DNA of 64,000 nt from assembly GCA_023614405.1 (NCBI GenBank), contig CM042688.1, positions 74,014,253 to 74,078,252 on the forward strand, read 5' to 3'. Under the pieces are notes generated by a model, which saw only the letters and a program-made list of their open reading frames with translations, was not told the DNA's origin and did not search any database. Shown here in pieces: positions 23,395-35,285 of the stretch. The number at the start of each line of letters is the position of its first letter. The stretch's first letter is position 1. Made by a program: the position numbers and the translations under genes. This DNA is from Avena insularis. Lineage: Eukaryota > Streptophyta > Magnoliopsida > Poales > Poaceae.

Positions 23395-25843
23395 CAGCTT
23401 CTTCCATTAGGGATATTAAAACCGAGTTAAAAAAGAGACCTCCCACGAACTGGGCAGTTTTGGCCGTCCGATCGCGCCCCCCACGTCATTCTAGCCGTTG
23501 GATGATCCTCAGCTCCCACGTGGACCGAATTATCCCTTAGGGACGCTTCTCTGGACATCAAAAAGTTTTTCTGTGCTTAATTGGGCTACAATGTTTATCT
23601 ATTTCGGCCCGCTCTACTCCACCTTTCGACAACCAGGTCTCCTCGTACGGAACCACCGGATTTTTTTTGAAGAGGACACATGCGGCAGCAGACTCCAATG
23701 GAAAACGGGTCTCCTTGCTCATCTGGAACCACCAGAAAAAAATTGAAGAGGACACACGATGCGGTGGCAGACTCCAATGTAAATTCGACCACCCAAACAA
23801 GACGCACACCTCCCGATCGATTGGACCGCAGGTCAAAATCTAGAGCGGGCATGCAGCAGACTCCAATCGAGATTCGACCGACCAAGACTAGATGCACACC
23901 TCTCGATCCGTTCGAACGCGGGCCAGAATCTGGAGCGGCCATCGATCTCTCTCGCGGATGTGGTACAGATCCTGCCCTCGCCTCCCCATTCATGGCGATC
24001 GGATGCGCTGGTCTGGGCAGTTTTGGCTGTCCGATCGTGCCCTCCCATGTCATTCTAGCCGTTGGATGATCCTCAGCTCCCGCGTGGGCCGAGTTATCCC
24101 TTAGGGACGCTTCTCTGGACATCAAAAAGTCTTTCTGTGTTTAATTGGGCTGAAATGTCTATCTATTTCGGCCCGCTCTACTCCACCTTTCGACAACCGG
24201 GTCTCCTTGTACGGAACCACCGGATTTTTTTTGAAGAGGACACATGCGGCAGCAGACTCCAATGGAAAACAGGTCTCCTTGCTCATCCGAAACCACCAGA
24301 ATTTTTTTTGAAGAGGACACACGATGCGGTGGCAGCCCAATGTAAATTCGACCACCCAGAAAAGACGCACACCTCCCGATCGATTGAACCGCAGGCCGAA
24401 ATCTAGAGCGGCCATCGATCTCTCCTGTGGATGCGGTACAGATCTTGCCCTCGCCTCCCCATTCATGGCGATCTGATGCGCCGGTCTTAATTGATCTTTA
24501 TGACCGTGTTATTTTTTCAGTTCTTACAAATCCCTAATAGCAGCCATGGTGCATAAATTAACGGCGACAAATGATTATGGTACGTTACTACACTGCCACT
24601 ACACTGTCTACATGTCCTATAAAATCTCTTGCCTCAGTTTCTGCCCGTGCTATTTCCACTCGATATCAGATTCCAGGTCTAATGGTGGTCTGATAGGTTG
24701 ATTCTATTTCCAAACGAAATATCCATCTTCTTCAGATAACAATTGTTATCTTTTCTAAATCAGAAATATATTTCTCTGCCCAGGTCTAATGGTGGTATGA
24801 TAGGTCTAACGGTGGTCTGATAGGTTGATTCTATTTCTGCTTGTTCTAGCTCAGCTGCTTACATTCTATTGCTTCCTGGCGATTGGTAGAATTTTCATCT
24901 GGTTGGTTTTGTTGGACTCGGTATTACCAATTGCTGCTGGACAGGTGAGTTCCTCAATTACATCACTAATTTCACTTAATAGTATACGCCTTATTATTAT
25001 AAATATTGTCATTGCTATACTTATATACATGTCACTTGCACCATTGTAAATTGTCTGAGGTCGATCGCGGGGATAGGTCAGGAGAATCTGCTCCGAACTC
25101 TGCGCCACTGCTGTTTGTTTCCATAGGGCTCGGATTTGACCCGTTTGAGTTGATTTCTGTACCGTTTTGATTGATTTCTTCAGCATTAGACTCGTGTGCT
25201 TCTTTTGCAACTCAAAGGTATTGATTCTAAAATTATGACCGTATATATAAATTACTTCTTATTTTTGTGTGCCAGTGAAATATTTAATTAAGGCATATCC
25301 AGAACAATATCTTCGTTTCCATTTTGACGCCATCTTACGTTTTGGAAATCTTGGCATGTCTCTTTGGTTCTATGATGTAGTTAAGGATGTATTTTATAGT
25401 ATTACACATGCGTCAATTCCTTTCCTACTACAATGATTCATGATTTTTGTATTCAGTTTCTTTCCCATCTTTGAAGTCATCATTCGTGACAAAACAATCA
25501 GAACAAAAGAACAGTATTAAGGATTACAAAAATTAATGATTCTAAAAATAATTTGAACAATGTAGAACATTCACATATCATACATATTCTCTCTTTGTTG
25601 ACTCTCCATGCTATCCTTCCAATAAACCACTAATAAACCTATGAAGAATTTTAGCTTCAAATGCAAATGAATTTCACCATATAGGGGTACATGCAAGTTG
25701 CTCTTATAAGAGCATACATTATGAAATATAGTCCAAAACATGACTCGATAGTTTGGAACATGTTATCGAATATATTTTCATCAATTCATAACAATCTATT
25801 CTTCTAATGGACGGACGCGGCAATGCGCGCCTACATGATCTAG
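23395..25843 (+). mobile_element. Probable Helitron (3' end clear, 5' end approximate)
   Basis: The 3' end reads CGCG, GCAATG loop, CGCG (25816-25829), ten further bases, then CTAG, with T next to it. A short GC-rich hairpin 10-12 bases before CTRR and insertion next to T is the Helitron 3' signature, and GCGGCAATGCGCGCC resembles grass Helitron ends. The 5' end (TC) could not be fixed; 23395 is chosen because the duplicated block starts soon after. No Rep/helicase gene is present, so it is non-autonomous. Confidence 0.5.
23451..24489. repeat. Direct tandem duplication, two copies offset by 563 bp
   Basis: Copy 1 starts TGGGCAGTTTTGGCCGTCCG at 23451 and copy 2 starts TGGGCAGTTTTGGCTGTCCG at 24014; both end in CATTCATGGCGATC plus a few bases (about 24000 and 24480). 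Copy 1 has an extra internal block of roughly 85 bases around 23850-23935 that repeats the motif CAGACTCCAAT...GATTCGACC found just before it. No coding function is apparent. Confidence 0.85.
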
Positions 25844-26155
25844 TAACTCATTATTACTCGGAACTACCTTGGAGGGGATAGGAAAAAAGAGTCTCGAACC
25901 CTCCTGTCCCCTTGAGAGTCCCCCTGTGCCGCCGCTCCCCAGCCCCTCTCCCCTCCTCCTCTGGCGGCGCCGCCGTCGTGAGTGGGTCGGGGAGAGGTGG
26001 CCTAGCCTCCTTGTACAGTAGATCTTGTAGTTTGAGTCAGATTAGGTCTACCGCGATGGGGTTTGGCGTTATGCCGTTCGGGAGTTGGCTGTTGCGGCAC
26101 ACGAGCTGCTACCAGTGGCCAGCGGCGAGTCTCTTCTTCCTCCTGGTGCTTCAGA

Positions 26156-26648
26156 TGTTGGAATTTGGTGAGTATTGGGTTGTTGCCCCATTAGGTTTGT
26201 CCATGGCAGCATATGATTGTGCTAGTGGTGCTAAAGTTTAGTCCCACATTGTTAGTTGAGTGAGAGTTACACCTACTTATATACTAGGTTGTTCCACCAC
26301 TCACTAAGGTGTGAGAAGAAGAGCAGCTCTCGCGCACTCCTCCTCCGACGCCGCCTAAATCACGACGCGACCATGGGAGTTGCAGGAATCTCGCCGAGCC
26401 GAGCTTTATTTTTTCTAGTCAGGAAAATTGATCGTGGATTAATTATGAGTCATTAATGGACATGTTAATTAGTCAGTCGTTTCCAGTATTTATGAGACGT
26501 GGGTTGTTACCGACTCGGACGTGGGTTGAGTCCCCCGATCTCCCTGACTTGCGCTATATAAGCGTTTGCACTAAACCTAATCGGTACCGCTTACCACACG
26601 CGTCTCCTTCTAGTCTATTGTGCTGCCGCCTTCGTCTTTCCCATCCCG
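26156..26648 (+). repeat. 5' LTR of the copia element, truncated
   Basis: Matches the 3' LTR from TGTTGGAATTTGG to CCATCCCGGC, with a deletion after CATTAG, then the match stops. TATATAAG at 26555-26562 is the promoter TATA box. The rest of the LTR (about 450 bases by comparison with the 3' copy) is gone at the deletion junction described under findings. Confidence 0.88.
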
Positions 26649-27089
26649 GCTACGTCTATAACGTTGATATGAATGGTCTATAACTTAGCACCACTAGAAC
26701 TTATACATTCAGATCTTTATGAGATGAATGGTGTGTTGACACGAGATGGAAAAAGATACTTTATAACGTTGATTGATGACTCCACTAGATACTGCTACGT
26801 CTATCTTCTGAAATCTAAAGATGAAGCTTTGAATTACTTCAAAACTATAAAGCTGAAGCAGAAAACCAACTTGATCTTAAAATCAAGCGGATAAGGTCGG
26901 ATCGTGGTGGAGAGTACTTTTCAAATTATTTTGATCTATTCTGTACAAAACATGGTATTATCCATGAGAGGACGCCTCCCTACTCACCTCAGTCAAATGG
27001 GATGGCCGAAAGAAAGAACCGCACTCTAACTAATTTGGTTAACGCCATGTTAGATACATCGGGTCTTTCCAAGGAATGGTGGGGGAAGG

Positions 27090-28644
27090 TGATGGCTCAA
27101 AATATATCGAGCTCGTTGGGAACCCCAAGAGTAAGGTATGATGAGCACAGCAGCAAGTTTTCCCTCAGTTATGAAACTAAGGTTATCGAACCAGTAGGAG
27201 CAAGGAAACAACTACAAGGTGTTGCTAGCAACTTGGAATCCTGCACAACACAACCACAAAACTTTGCCCCAACTTACAGTGAGGTTGTCAATCTCACCGG
27301 TTTTGCTGAACACAAAGGATTAAATGTATAATATGGAAGATAGTAATTGCTTGCAGAAAGTAAACAGTAAACGGTAAACAGTAGATGGTATATCAATGAT
27401 AAAAGCATGAACCGGTCTCCATAGTTCACTAGAGATGTTTCTCCTTAAGATAGATAGCATGTTGGGTGAACAAATTACAGCGAGGCAATTGACAGATTTG
27501 AGAAAGTATAACAATGCATATACTAGACATCTTGATTCCTATGAGATTTGATTGGGCCTTACAACATTATACATAGACCGTAATCCAACTGCATCTATGA
27601 CTAATAATCCACCTTCAGGTTATCATCCAAACCCCTTCCAGTATTAAGTTGCAAGCAACAGATAATTGCATTAAGCATTGTGTGTAAAGTAAACAATACG
27701 ATCGCCCCATGGACAAAGGATTGTTGTTTTCTCCCTAGTAGCAACAACACATCTACAACCTTAGATATTCCTGTCACTTCCCCAGATTACTATAGGCATG
27801 AACCCACTATCAAGCATAAATACTCCCTCTTGGAATTGCTAGCATCTACTTGGCCAAGATAGGTACTAAGGACGGAGAGCATTCAAGATCACAAATAACA
27901 TAGACATGATAGAATCAATAATCAATCTGAAGTAGCATCTCAATATCCATCGGATCCCCGCAAACACAACATGTAGGATTACAAACATATGATCTTGATC
28001 ATGAACGGAGCTCACAAGATCTAAACATGATAGCACAAAGGAGGAGAACCAACCATCTAGATACTACATGGACCCGTAGTCCAAGGGTTAACTACTCACA
28101 CATCACTCTGAAGGCTTGCATGTTGATGAAGAAGGCCTCCAGGGTGATCTCTCCCCTCTGGCAGGGTGTCGGGACGAGCTTCAGATTCCCCCCGATCTAG
28201 GGATAGAGATGACAGCGACTACAGACTCTTTCGTAGATTTTTGATCGGGTACTTAGGGTTTTCGTCTCGAGAGGCTTTTATAGGCGAATGGGCAAGGTCA
28301 GTGGAGCACCAGGGGGCCCACACCCCCTGGCGGCGCCCCCAGGCCGCACCGCCACCAGGTGTGGCCGCCCTGGTGCGCCACTTCGTCTCTCCTTCGGTCT
28401 ACATATTGCTTCAGGTAAAATATTGACTTTGGCTTTTGTCCCGTCCAATTCCGAGAATATTTCCTTACTAGCTTTTCTGAAACCGAAAACAGCAAAAAAC
28501 AGGCAACTGGCACTGTGGCATCTTGTTAATAGGTTAGTTCTAGAAAATGTATAAAAATACCTCAAAACATGAGTAAAACATAAGAAAGTAGATATAAAAC
28601 AAGCATGGAACATCAAAAATTATAGATACGTTTACGACGTATCA
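27090..28644 (-). repeat. 3' LTR of element A (1555 bp)
   Basis: Same ends as the partner LTR at 33500-35033 and as the solo LTR at 55914-57468. It lies next to the polypurine tract and therefore is the 3' LTR of the minus-strand element. Confidence 0.9.
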
Positions 28645-31340
28645 ACATCCCCAAGCTTAACTCCCGCTCTTCCTCAAGTAGGTAAGTGATAAAAAAGAAT
28701 AATTTTTGAGGTGACATGCACCATCACAATCTTGATCAAGGTATTTGTAAAACATTGATAGCTGGGATCAAAGTACTCTAAACATAAGCATTCTAAAAAT
28801 AAGACATAGAAACTATGTTGTAACATGAAAAGGTACAAACAAAAGATCATGGATAACAATGCATTGAAAGACGTTTGTTTGTTTCACATATAGAAAACAT
28901 AATAAAAGTGGTATTCAGCTTGCCCCTCATGGTATAGCAAAACATAAATGCATAGGACACCTTCAAAGTTCATAAGGGTGACTAGATACAAATAATTTAA
29001 GAGCAAACAATATCAAAGTTATAAATCAATCAACAAGTTTTGGGACAATGCACATTAAACTAAGAATGACCACTATGCTCTCTCAATAGGTGCATAAAGA
29101 TAAAGATGGAGACTCAACATAAAAAGTAAAAAAGAAAGGCCCTTCACAAAGGGAAGCAGAGATTCGAGTTTCATAAAGAGCTTCCAAAAATTATGGTACT
29201 TATTAGCTTTCAGATCTCATTGCCCCTATCATAAGCATCTTGAGGTGATTAAGGTTAAAGTGACACAAATATGAGGATATGCTTGACAAGTTATAAGTTG
29301 AAAATCTCATGCCCCGTGCTTATGAGTAACGAACCTCATGCTACTCAACTTCAGTCACAAGTAAGTTTTTATCATTGTAAGTACATGTGTATCATAGAGA
29401 ACCGCCAATGGGGTACCCCTTGCCCCATGATACAGGAGCTATCCCATATCAAAATGACAAGGCAACAGACAATGAGCATCTCAGCGATCTTTTTATTTTC
29501 TATTTGCATAGGTTTTATTGAGGATGCTTCATAGAATGCTCACTATGGTTATGATGCAAGTTTCCACCATGATTAGGCATGGCTTAGGCTAGCCGCCTGG
29601 GCGTTTCTCTAACACACATACAAACTCCATGAGCTTACAAGCTCCACTTTTATTTCACACCGTCGGGATCCATAAGCAAAAGATCTTGATATCAACTGAA
29701 TAATAAGTGCAATGTTGAAAGCGTTCCCCATGACAACATGGTTCTGCTAATTCACAACTTATAAAGCGCAAGCATATATGCAACATAGATGGACACAATG
29801 GTTCAAGTTTATTAAGTGCAAGAAAGTAAAGTGTGTCATCAAGTTTGTGAGAGCTTTAATCACTAATTTTCTCATAACAAGTTTAATTTGGAAGGTAGAT
29901 AAAAACATGAATATACTTGGAATAGTGTAACACACCATGCATAGGAATTTATAGTGGACTCTTTGGAATAACTTAGTTTTCTTGGGGGTTGGATGCATGA
30001 GTGGAACTCATACTTGGTACATGCGTAGGCTAGAAAAAGACTAGGAGCGACCAACTAAGAGAGCAATAATGGCCATAATCATGCAAAGCGACAAAACATT
30101 ATTAATTAAATCATAAAGTGATATTACAAGTCATAAACTAAATGATCATAGAGGCTAAGGTGACTTGTTTATAGTCTTAACATGGTGTAAGCATGTGCCA
30201 AGTCAACCCAAATAAAGCATCAAAGGAGAATACCACAATATTATGCTTTGAATGCTAAAACAACGCATGATTCTTTCAAGGCACATTAAGCAATCTCAAT
30301 TGTTTGGAACAAGTCATGCTATAGCAATAATCACTAAGCATAAAGCCAAAGAAATATTAAACATGACATGATAAAGTCTAGGCCACAGTCTAAACAAGCT
30401 CCTTTTGTACCACTTATAAGCATGAAACTTCCTACTCTTTTCCAATCACCAATCAACTCATTTGAAACCACATATGAATGCGGGGGCCCAACCAATTTAT
30501 TTAAGCAAACCAAAAAAAATAAAACTAAAAACAAAAACGAAGACGCTCCAAGAACAACACAATTGTGCATGAAACAATAAAAATGAAGCGTTTGTAAGAA
30601 AACCTGAGATTTTATTGATGAGGAAGGGGATGCCTTGGGCATCCCAAGCTTTGCCGCTTGTACTTCTCGAATATTTCTTGGGGTGACATGGGTGGCATAC
30701 CCAAGCTTGAGCTTTTGTCCATACTTCATCTCATCACATTGTTCTTACCTACACTTTAAAATTTCCTTCATACAAAACTTCACACAATCTTCATTAGCAA
30801 CATTAGTGTATTCAAGATAATAAGTCTTAGGTTCAGTTTCAACAGAAGTAAAACTTCCATTAAAACACAAGCTACTGTAGCAATTCCTTCTAAAAGCTCA
30901 GGTGATCAAAGAGAACTCAAAGAGAAAGAGATTAAGAGACAAATGCAAATAATGGCAAAAAATCTGTCAAAACAGACCAGTAGGTAAAAACCGATTTTTT
31001 CAAAGACCTTTTGTTGCTCAAATCGAAAAGTGATAAACTAACGAAATTTAGATAAAAACTTGGGGCATAAGCACAAAAATTACAGCTCAATTCGACATAC
31101 AAGGATTTTTCATGATTTTTTATAGTGAAGCACAAAAAATCTGTTTCGGGACAACAACTTTCCCAAGTCTTACTTCTCTCTCATTAGAGGTTATTCTTGG
31201 CATAAAAACCACACAAAAAGGATAAGGAGAGGTTATTACTAAAGCAATAACTTCCAAGACTCAACAAAAGAAAATCTTACTGAATAAAAATTTGGGTTAT
31301 CTCCCAATAGTGCTTTTCTTTGACGCCTTTGAGCTAGGCA
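28645..31340 (-). other. Non-coding internal region of element A, shared with B and C
   Basis: About 2.7 kb between the protease and the 3' LTR with no RT, RNase H or integrase motif in any frame. It is similar along its length to 36646-39410 in element B and, inverted, to about 49560-52274 in element C, e.g. the starts ACATCCCCAAGCTTAACTCC in A and B. The purine tract next to the LTR is conserved. Confidence 0.8.
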
Positions 31341-31353
31341 TAGGAAGCAAGAT

Positions 31354-32111
31354 TCAAGTATTTTCAAATGAAGAAGCATTAAGAGAAAATTTTGTTTTAA
31401 TAGGAGAGGCAAAAGGTATCTTTTCTCTCTTCGTAGGGAAGTGTTCTATACCTTTCTTGAATGGGAATTGATATTTAATGGTACCTTCCTTCGTATCAAT
31501 AATCGCACCAATAGTTCTAAGAAAAGGTCTTCCCAAAATAATAGGACAAGAAGCATTGCATTCAACATCCAAAACATAGAAATCAACGGGGACATAGGTA
31601 TAGTTAACCATAATAAGAACATCATTAATACTCCCCATGTGTTTCTTTTTAGCATTATCATCAAGTTGGACATCTAAATAACAATCTTCCAATGGTGGCA
31701 AATCAAGCATTTCATAAATCTTTCTAGGCATAACAGAGACACTAGTACCAATATCACATAAAGATTTGAGATCAAAATCATTCACTTTCATATTAATGAT
31801 GGGTTCCCAACCATCTTCTAATTTCCTAGGAATAGAAGCTTTATGTTTCAATTTTCTTCTTTAATTTTTATGAGAGCATTTGTAATGTGTTTTGTAAAGG
31901 CCATATTCATAGCACTAGCATTAGGACTTTTAGCAAGCTTTTGTAGGAACATAATTACTTCAGAGATATTGCAACCATCAAGATCAAAATCAACATTACC
32001 ATCCAAGGTAGTAGAACTATTGTCTCCCATATTAATGGGGACTTCATGTGGTTTGCTAGCATCAACATTAGTGGTGGTGATAGTACAAATACTACTATTT
32101 CTAGCAATTTC
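31354..32111 (-). pseudogene. gag C-terminus and aspartic protease of element A, frameshifted
   Basis: Downstream of the gag stop the frame continues (DEIARNSSICTITTTNVD ... NALIKIKEEN) to a TGA, then shifts frame to KASIPRKLEDGWEPIINMKV. The protease signature is CDIGTSVSVMPRKIY, where DIGTS takes the place of the usual D-[ST/L]-G-[AS]-S catalytic loop, then CPIILGRPFLRTIGAIID, the ILGRPFL flap/core motif of retroviral-type proteases. No RT motifs follow. The role was gag maturation. Confidence 0.82.
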
Positions 32112-32114
32112 ATC

Positions 32115-33389
32115 TTATGTTTCCCACTTAGCATGTAATTCGGCTAACACTCTAACATGTTCATCAATTCTAACTTGTATGGTATTAGTAGTAGCAAAGG
32201 GGTTTTCCATAGTTTCAGGTTTAGCAGCCATTTTATTATTCAAAGAGGATTGTGCTTCAGGCAAAGATGATATATTTTTTTCAGCATTCAAAAGTTTTTC
32301 CTCAATAGTTTTATTGAAAGCAGTTTGTTTACTAATAAAATCCTTAAGCATGACTTCAAGTTCAGAGGGTGCACTTCTATTGTTGTTGTAGGAGTTTCCG
32401 TAAGTATTACCATTATTGGGAGGATATGGCCTATGATTATTACTATCGAAATTGTTCCTATAGGCATTGTTGCTAAAATTGTTACTTCTAATGAAGTTCA
32501 CGTCAACTTGCTCTTCTTGAGCAACCAAAGAGGCTAAGGGAACATGATTTGGATCAATATGAGCTTTCCCATTAACAAGCATAGACATAATACCATCAAT
32601 TTTATCACTCAAGGAGGAGGTTTCTTCAACAAAATTTACCTTCTTACCTTGTGGAGCTCTCTTAGTGTGCCATTCAGAATAGTTAACCATCATATTATCA
32701 AGGAGCTTTGTTGCAGCACCCAAAGTAATGGTCATAAAGGTGCCTCCAGCAGCATAATCCAATATATTTCTTGAAGAATAATTCAGCCCTGCATAAAAGG
32801 TTTGGATAATCATCCAGGCAGTCAGTCCATGAGTGGGACAATTCTTTACCAAAGTTTTCATTCTTTCCCAAGCTTGAGCAACATGTTCATTATCAAATTG
32901 TTTAAATTTCATTATTTCACTTCTCATAGATAAAATCTTAGCAGGAGGATAGTATTTTCCAATGAAAGCATATTTGCATTTGATCCAAGAATCAATACTA
33001 TTTCTAGGTAGGGATAGCAACCATTCTTTAGCTTTTCCTCTCAAAGAGAAAGGAAACAATTTGAGCTTAATAATATATCCATCTATATCCCTATGTTTTT
33101 GCATCTCACAAAGTTCAACAATGTTATTAAGGTGAGTAGCAGCATCATCAGTACCAGCACCAGAGAATTGTTCTTTCATAACAAGATTGAGCAAAGCAGG
33201 TTGAATTTCAAAGAAAGTAGCTTCAGAAATAGGTGGAGCAATGGGTGTGCACACGAAATCATTGTTCTTTGTGCTAGTGAAGTCACAGAACTTAGTGTTT
33301 TCAAGAGTAGTCAATTTTTTGTGTTTTTGATAAAGGAAGCAAACCAGTAATTTTTTTTGTGTTTTTGATTGAAAGAAACAAGCAAACAA
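32115..33389 (-). CDS. gag-like protein of element A (Athila-type), 424-aa open frame
   Basis: A long uninterrupted frame for a retrotransposon capsid protein. The gag core is recognisable: FSGAGTDDAATHLNNIVELC, KLFPFSLRGKAKEWLLSLP, WIKCKYAFIGKYYPPAK, WERMKTLVKNCPTHGL and LDYAAGGTFM. The C-terminal part is Asn-rich with no zinc knuckle, followed by a helical segment (LNAEKNISSLPEAQSSL). The real start is unclear: the frame opens in low-complexity Lys-rich sequence and the first ATG may not be native. It ends at TAA after AKWET, one change from CAA; the same frame stays open beyond it down to 31848, so the native protein was longer. It lies directly downstream of the primer site, as gag should. 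Confidence 0.88.
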   Translation of the reverse strand: MFACFFQSKTQKKLLVCFLYQKHKKLTTLENTKFCDFTSTKNNDFVCTPIAPPISEATFFEIQPALLNLVMKEQFSGAGTDDAATHLNNIVELCEMQKHRDIDGYIIKLKLFPFSLRGKAKEWLLSLPRNSIDSWIKCKYAFIGKYYPPAKILSMRSEIMKFKQFDNEHVAQAWERMKTLVKNCPTHGLTAWMIIQTFYAGLNYSSRNILDYAAGGTFMTITLGAATKLLDNMMVNYSEWHTKRAPQGKKVNFVEETSSLSDKIDGIMSMLVNGKAHIDPNHVPLASLVAQEEQVDVNFIRSNNFSNNAYRNNFDSNNHRPYPPNNGNTYGNSYNNNRSAPSELEVMLKDFISKQTAFNKTIEEKLLNAEKNISSLPEAQSSLNNKMAAKPETMENPFATTNTIQVRIDEHVRVLAELHAKWET

Positions 33390-33470
33390 AGCAGAAATAA
33401 ACTAAGCAAAACAGAAAACAAAGTAAAGAGATTGGTTATGAGAGACTCCCCTTGTGAAGCTGTCCTTAAC

Positions 33471-33488
33471 TCCCCAGCAATGGCGCCA
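33471..33488 (-). other. Primer-binding site of element A, tRNA-Asp type
   Basis: Minus strand TGGCGCCATTGCTGGGGA matches the complement of the tRNA-Asp 3' end (TGGCGCCGTTGCCGGGGA) at 16 of 18 positions. Confidence 0.85.
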
Positions 33489-33499
33489 GAAAAAAGGCT

Positions 33500-35033
33500 T
33501 GATGGCTCAAAATATATCGAGCTCGTTGGGAACCCCAAGAGGAAGGTATGATGAACACAACAACAAGTTTTCCCTCAGTTATGAAACCAAGGTTATCGAA
33601 CCAGTAGGAGCAAGGAAGCAACTACAAGGTGTTGCTAGCAACTTGGAATCCTGCACATCACAACCATAGAACTTTGCCCCAACTTACAGTGAGGTTGTCA
33701 ATCTTGCCGGTTTTACTGAACACAAAGGATTAAACGTATAGTGTGGAAGATAGTAATTGCTTGCAGAAAGTAAATAGTAAACGGTAAACAGTAGATGGTA
33801 TATCAATGATAAAAGCATGGACCAGGGTCTATAGTTCACTAGAGGTGTTTATTCTTAAGATAGATAGCATGTTGGGTGAACAAATTACAGTGAGGCAATT
33901 GACAGATTTGAGAAAGCATAACAATGCATATACTAGACATCTTGATTCCTATGAGATTTTATTGGGCATTACAACATTATACATAGACTATAATCCAACT
34001 GCATCTATGACTAATAATCCACCTTCAGGTTATCAAGTTGCAAGCAACAGATAATTGCATTAAGTAAAGTGTGTAAAGTAAACAATACGATCACCCCCAT
34101 GGACAAAGGATTGTTGTTTTCTCCCTAGTAGCAACAGCACATCTACAACCTTAGAGATTCCCGTCACTTACCCAGATTACTAGAGGCATGAACCCACTAT
34201 CGATCATAAATACTCCCTCTTGGAGTTGCTAACATCTACTTGGCCAAGATAGCTACTAACGACGGAGAGCATGCAAGATCACAAATAACATAGACATGAT
34301 GGAATCAATAATCAATCTGAAATAGCATCTCAATATCCATCGGATCCCCGCAAACACAACATGTAGGATTACAAATATATGATCTTGATCATGAACGGAG
34401 CTCACAAGATCTAAACATGATAGCACAAAGGAGGAGAACCAACCATCTAGCTACTACATGGACCCGTAGTCCAAGGGTGAACTACTCACGCATCACTCTA
34501 AAGGCTTGCATGGTGATGAAGAAGGCCTCCAGAGTGATCTCTCCCCTCCGGCAGGGTGCCGGGAAGAGCTTCAAATCCCCCCGATCTAGGGATGGAGATG
34601 GCGGCGGCTACATACTCTTTCGTGGATTTTTGATCAGGTACTTAGGGTTTTCGTCCTGGGAGACTTTTATAGGCGAAGGGGCAAGGTCGGTGGAGCACCA
34701 GGGGGCCCACACCCCCTGGTGGTGCCCCCAGGCCGCGCTGCCACCACGTGTGGCCACCCTGGTGTGCCACTTCGTCTCCCCTTCGGTCTCCATATTGCTT
34801 CGGGTAAAATATTGACTTTGGATTTTGTCCTGTCCAATTCTGAGAATATTTCCTTACTAGGTTTTCTGAAACCAAAAATAACAGAAAATAGGCAACTGGC
34901 ACTCTGGCATCTTGTTAATAGGTTAGTTCAAGAAAATGTATAAAAATACCTCAAAGCATGAGCAAAACATAAGAAAGTAGATATAAAACACGCATGGAAC
35001 ATCAAAAATTATAAATACGTTTACGACGTATCA
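33500..35033 (-). repeat. 5' LTR of element A (1534 bp)
   Basis: Adjacent to the tRNA-Asp primer site, so it is the 5' LTR on the minus strand. It is about 20 bases shorter than its partner because of small deletions. Confidence 0.9.
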
Positions 35034-35285
35034 GGAGGCGCTAATGAATGCGTGTCATGTCCTAAACCGTGTTCTCGTAAAGGATAAAACCATGACTCCA
35101 TTTGAGGAATGGGAGAAGAAAAGGCTTAAACTCTCTTACTTACGAACTTGGGGATGTTTGGTGAAAGTCAATATTCCAATACCCAAGAAGCAAAAGATTG
35201 GACCAAAAACCGTGCATTGTGTTTTTCTAGGATATGCTTTTCATAGCATTGGCTATATATTTTTGATAGTAAAATCTGAGGTATC

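Larger units (their letters stand above)
27090..35033 (-). mobile_element. Element A: gypsy-type LTR retrotransposon with gag and protease, no RT
   Basis: LTRs at 27090-28644 and 33500-35033 (plus-strand ends TGATGGCTC and CGTATCA; on the minus strand TGATACG...CCATCA). Flanking TSD is GAAGG (27085-27089) and GGAGG (35034-35038), one mismatch. The primer site next to the LTR at 33500 and the purine-rich AGCTTGGGGATGT next to the LTR at 28644 set the orientation as minus. The interior codes for gag and a protease and then has ~2.7 kb without coding capacity. With no RT or integrase it would depend on a relative. TGATACGT-type LTRs with a tRNA-Asp primer site are characteristic of abundant Triticeae Athila-related families; I do not assign a family name. 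Confidence 0.92.

Noticed and set aside
24825..25210. A hydrophobic 74-aa frame (plus) and antisense 114-aa frame
   Set aside because: AT-rich Helitron interior; hydrophobicity follows from T-rich codons, no start context or homology recognised.
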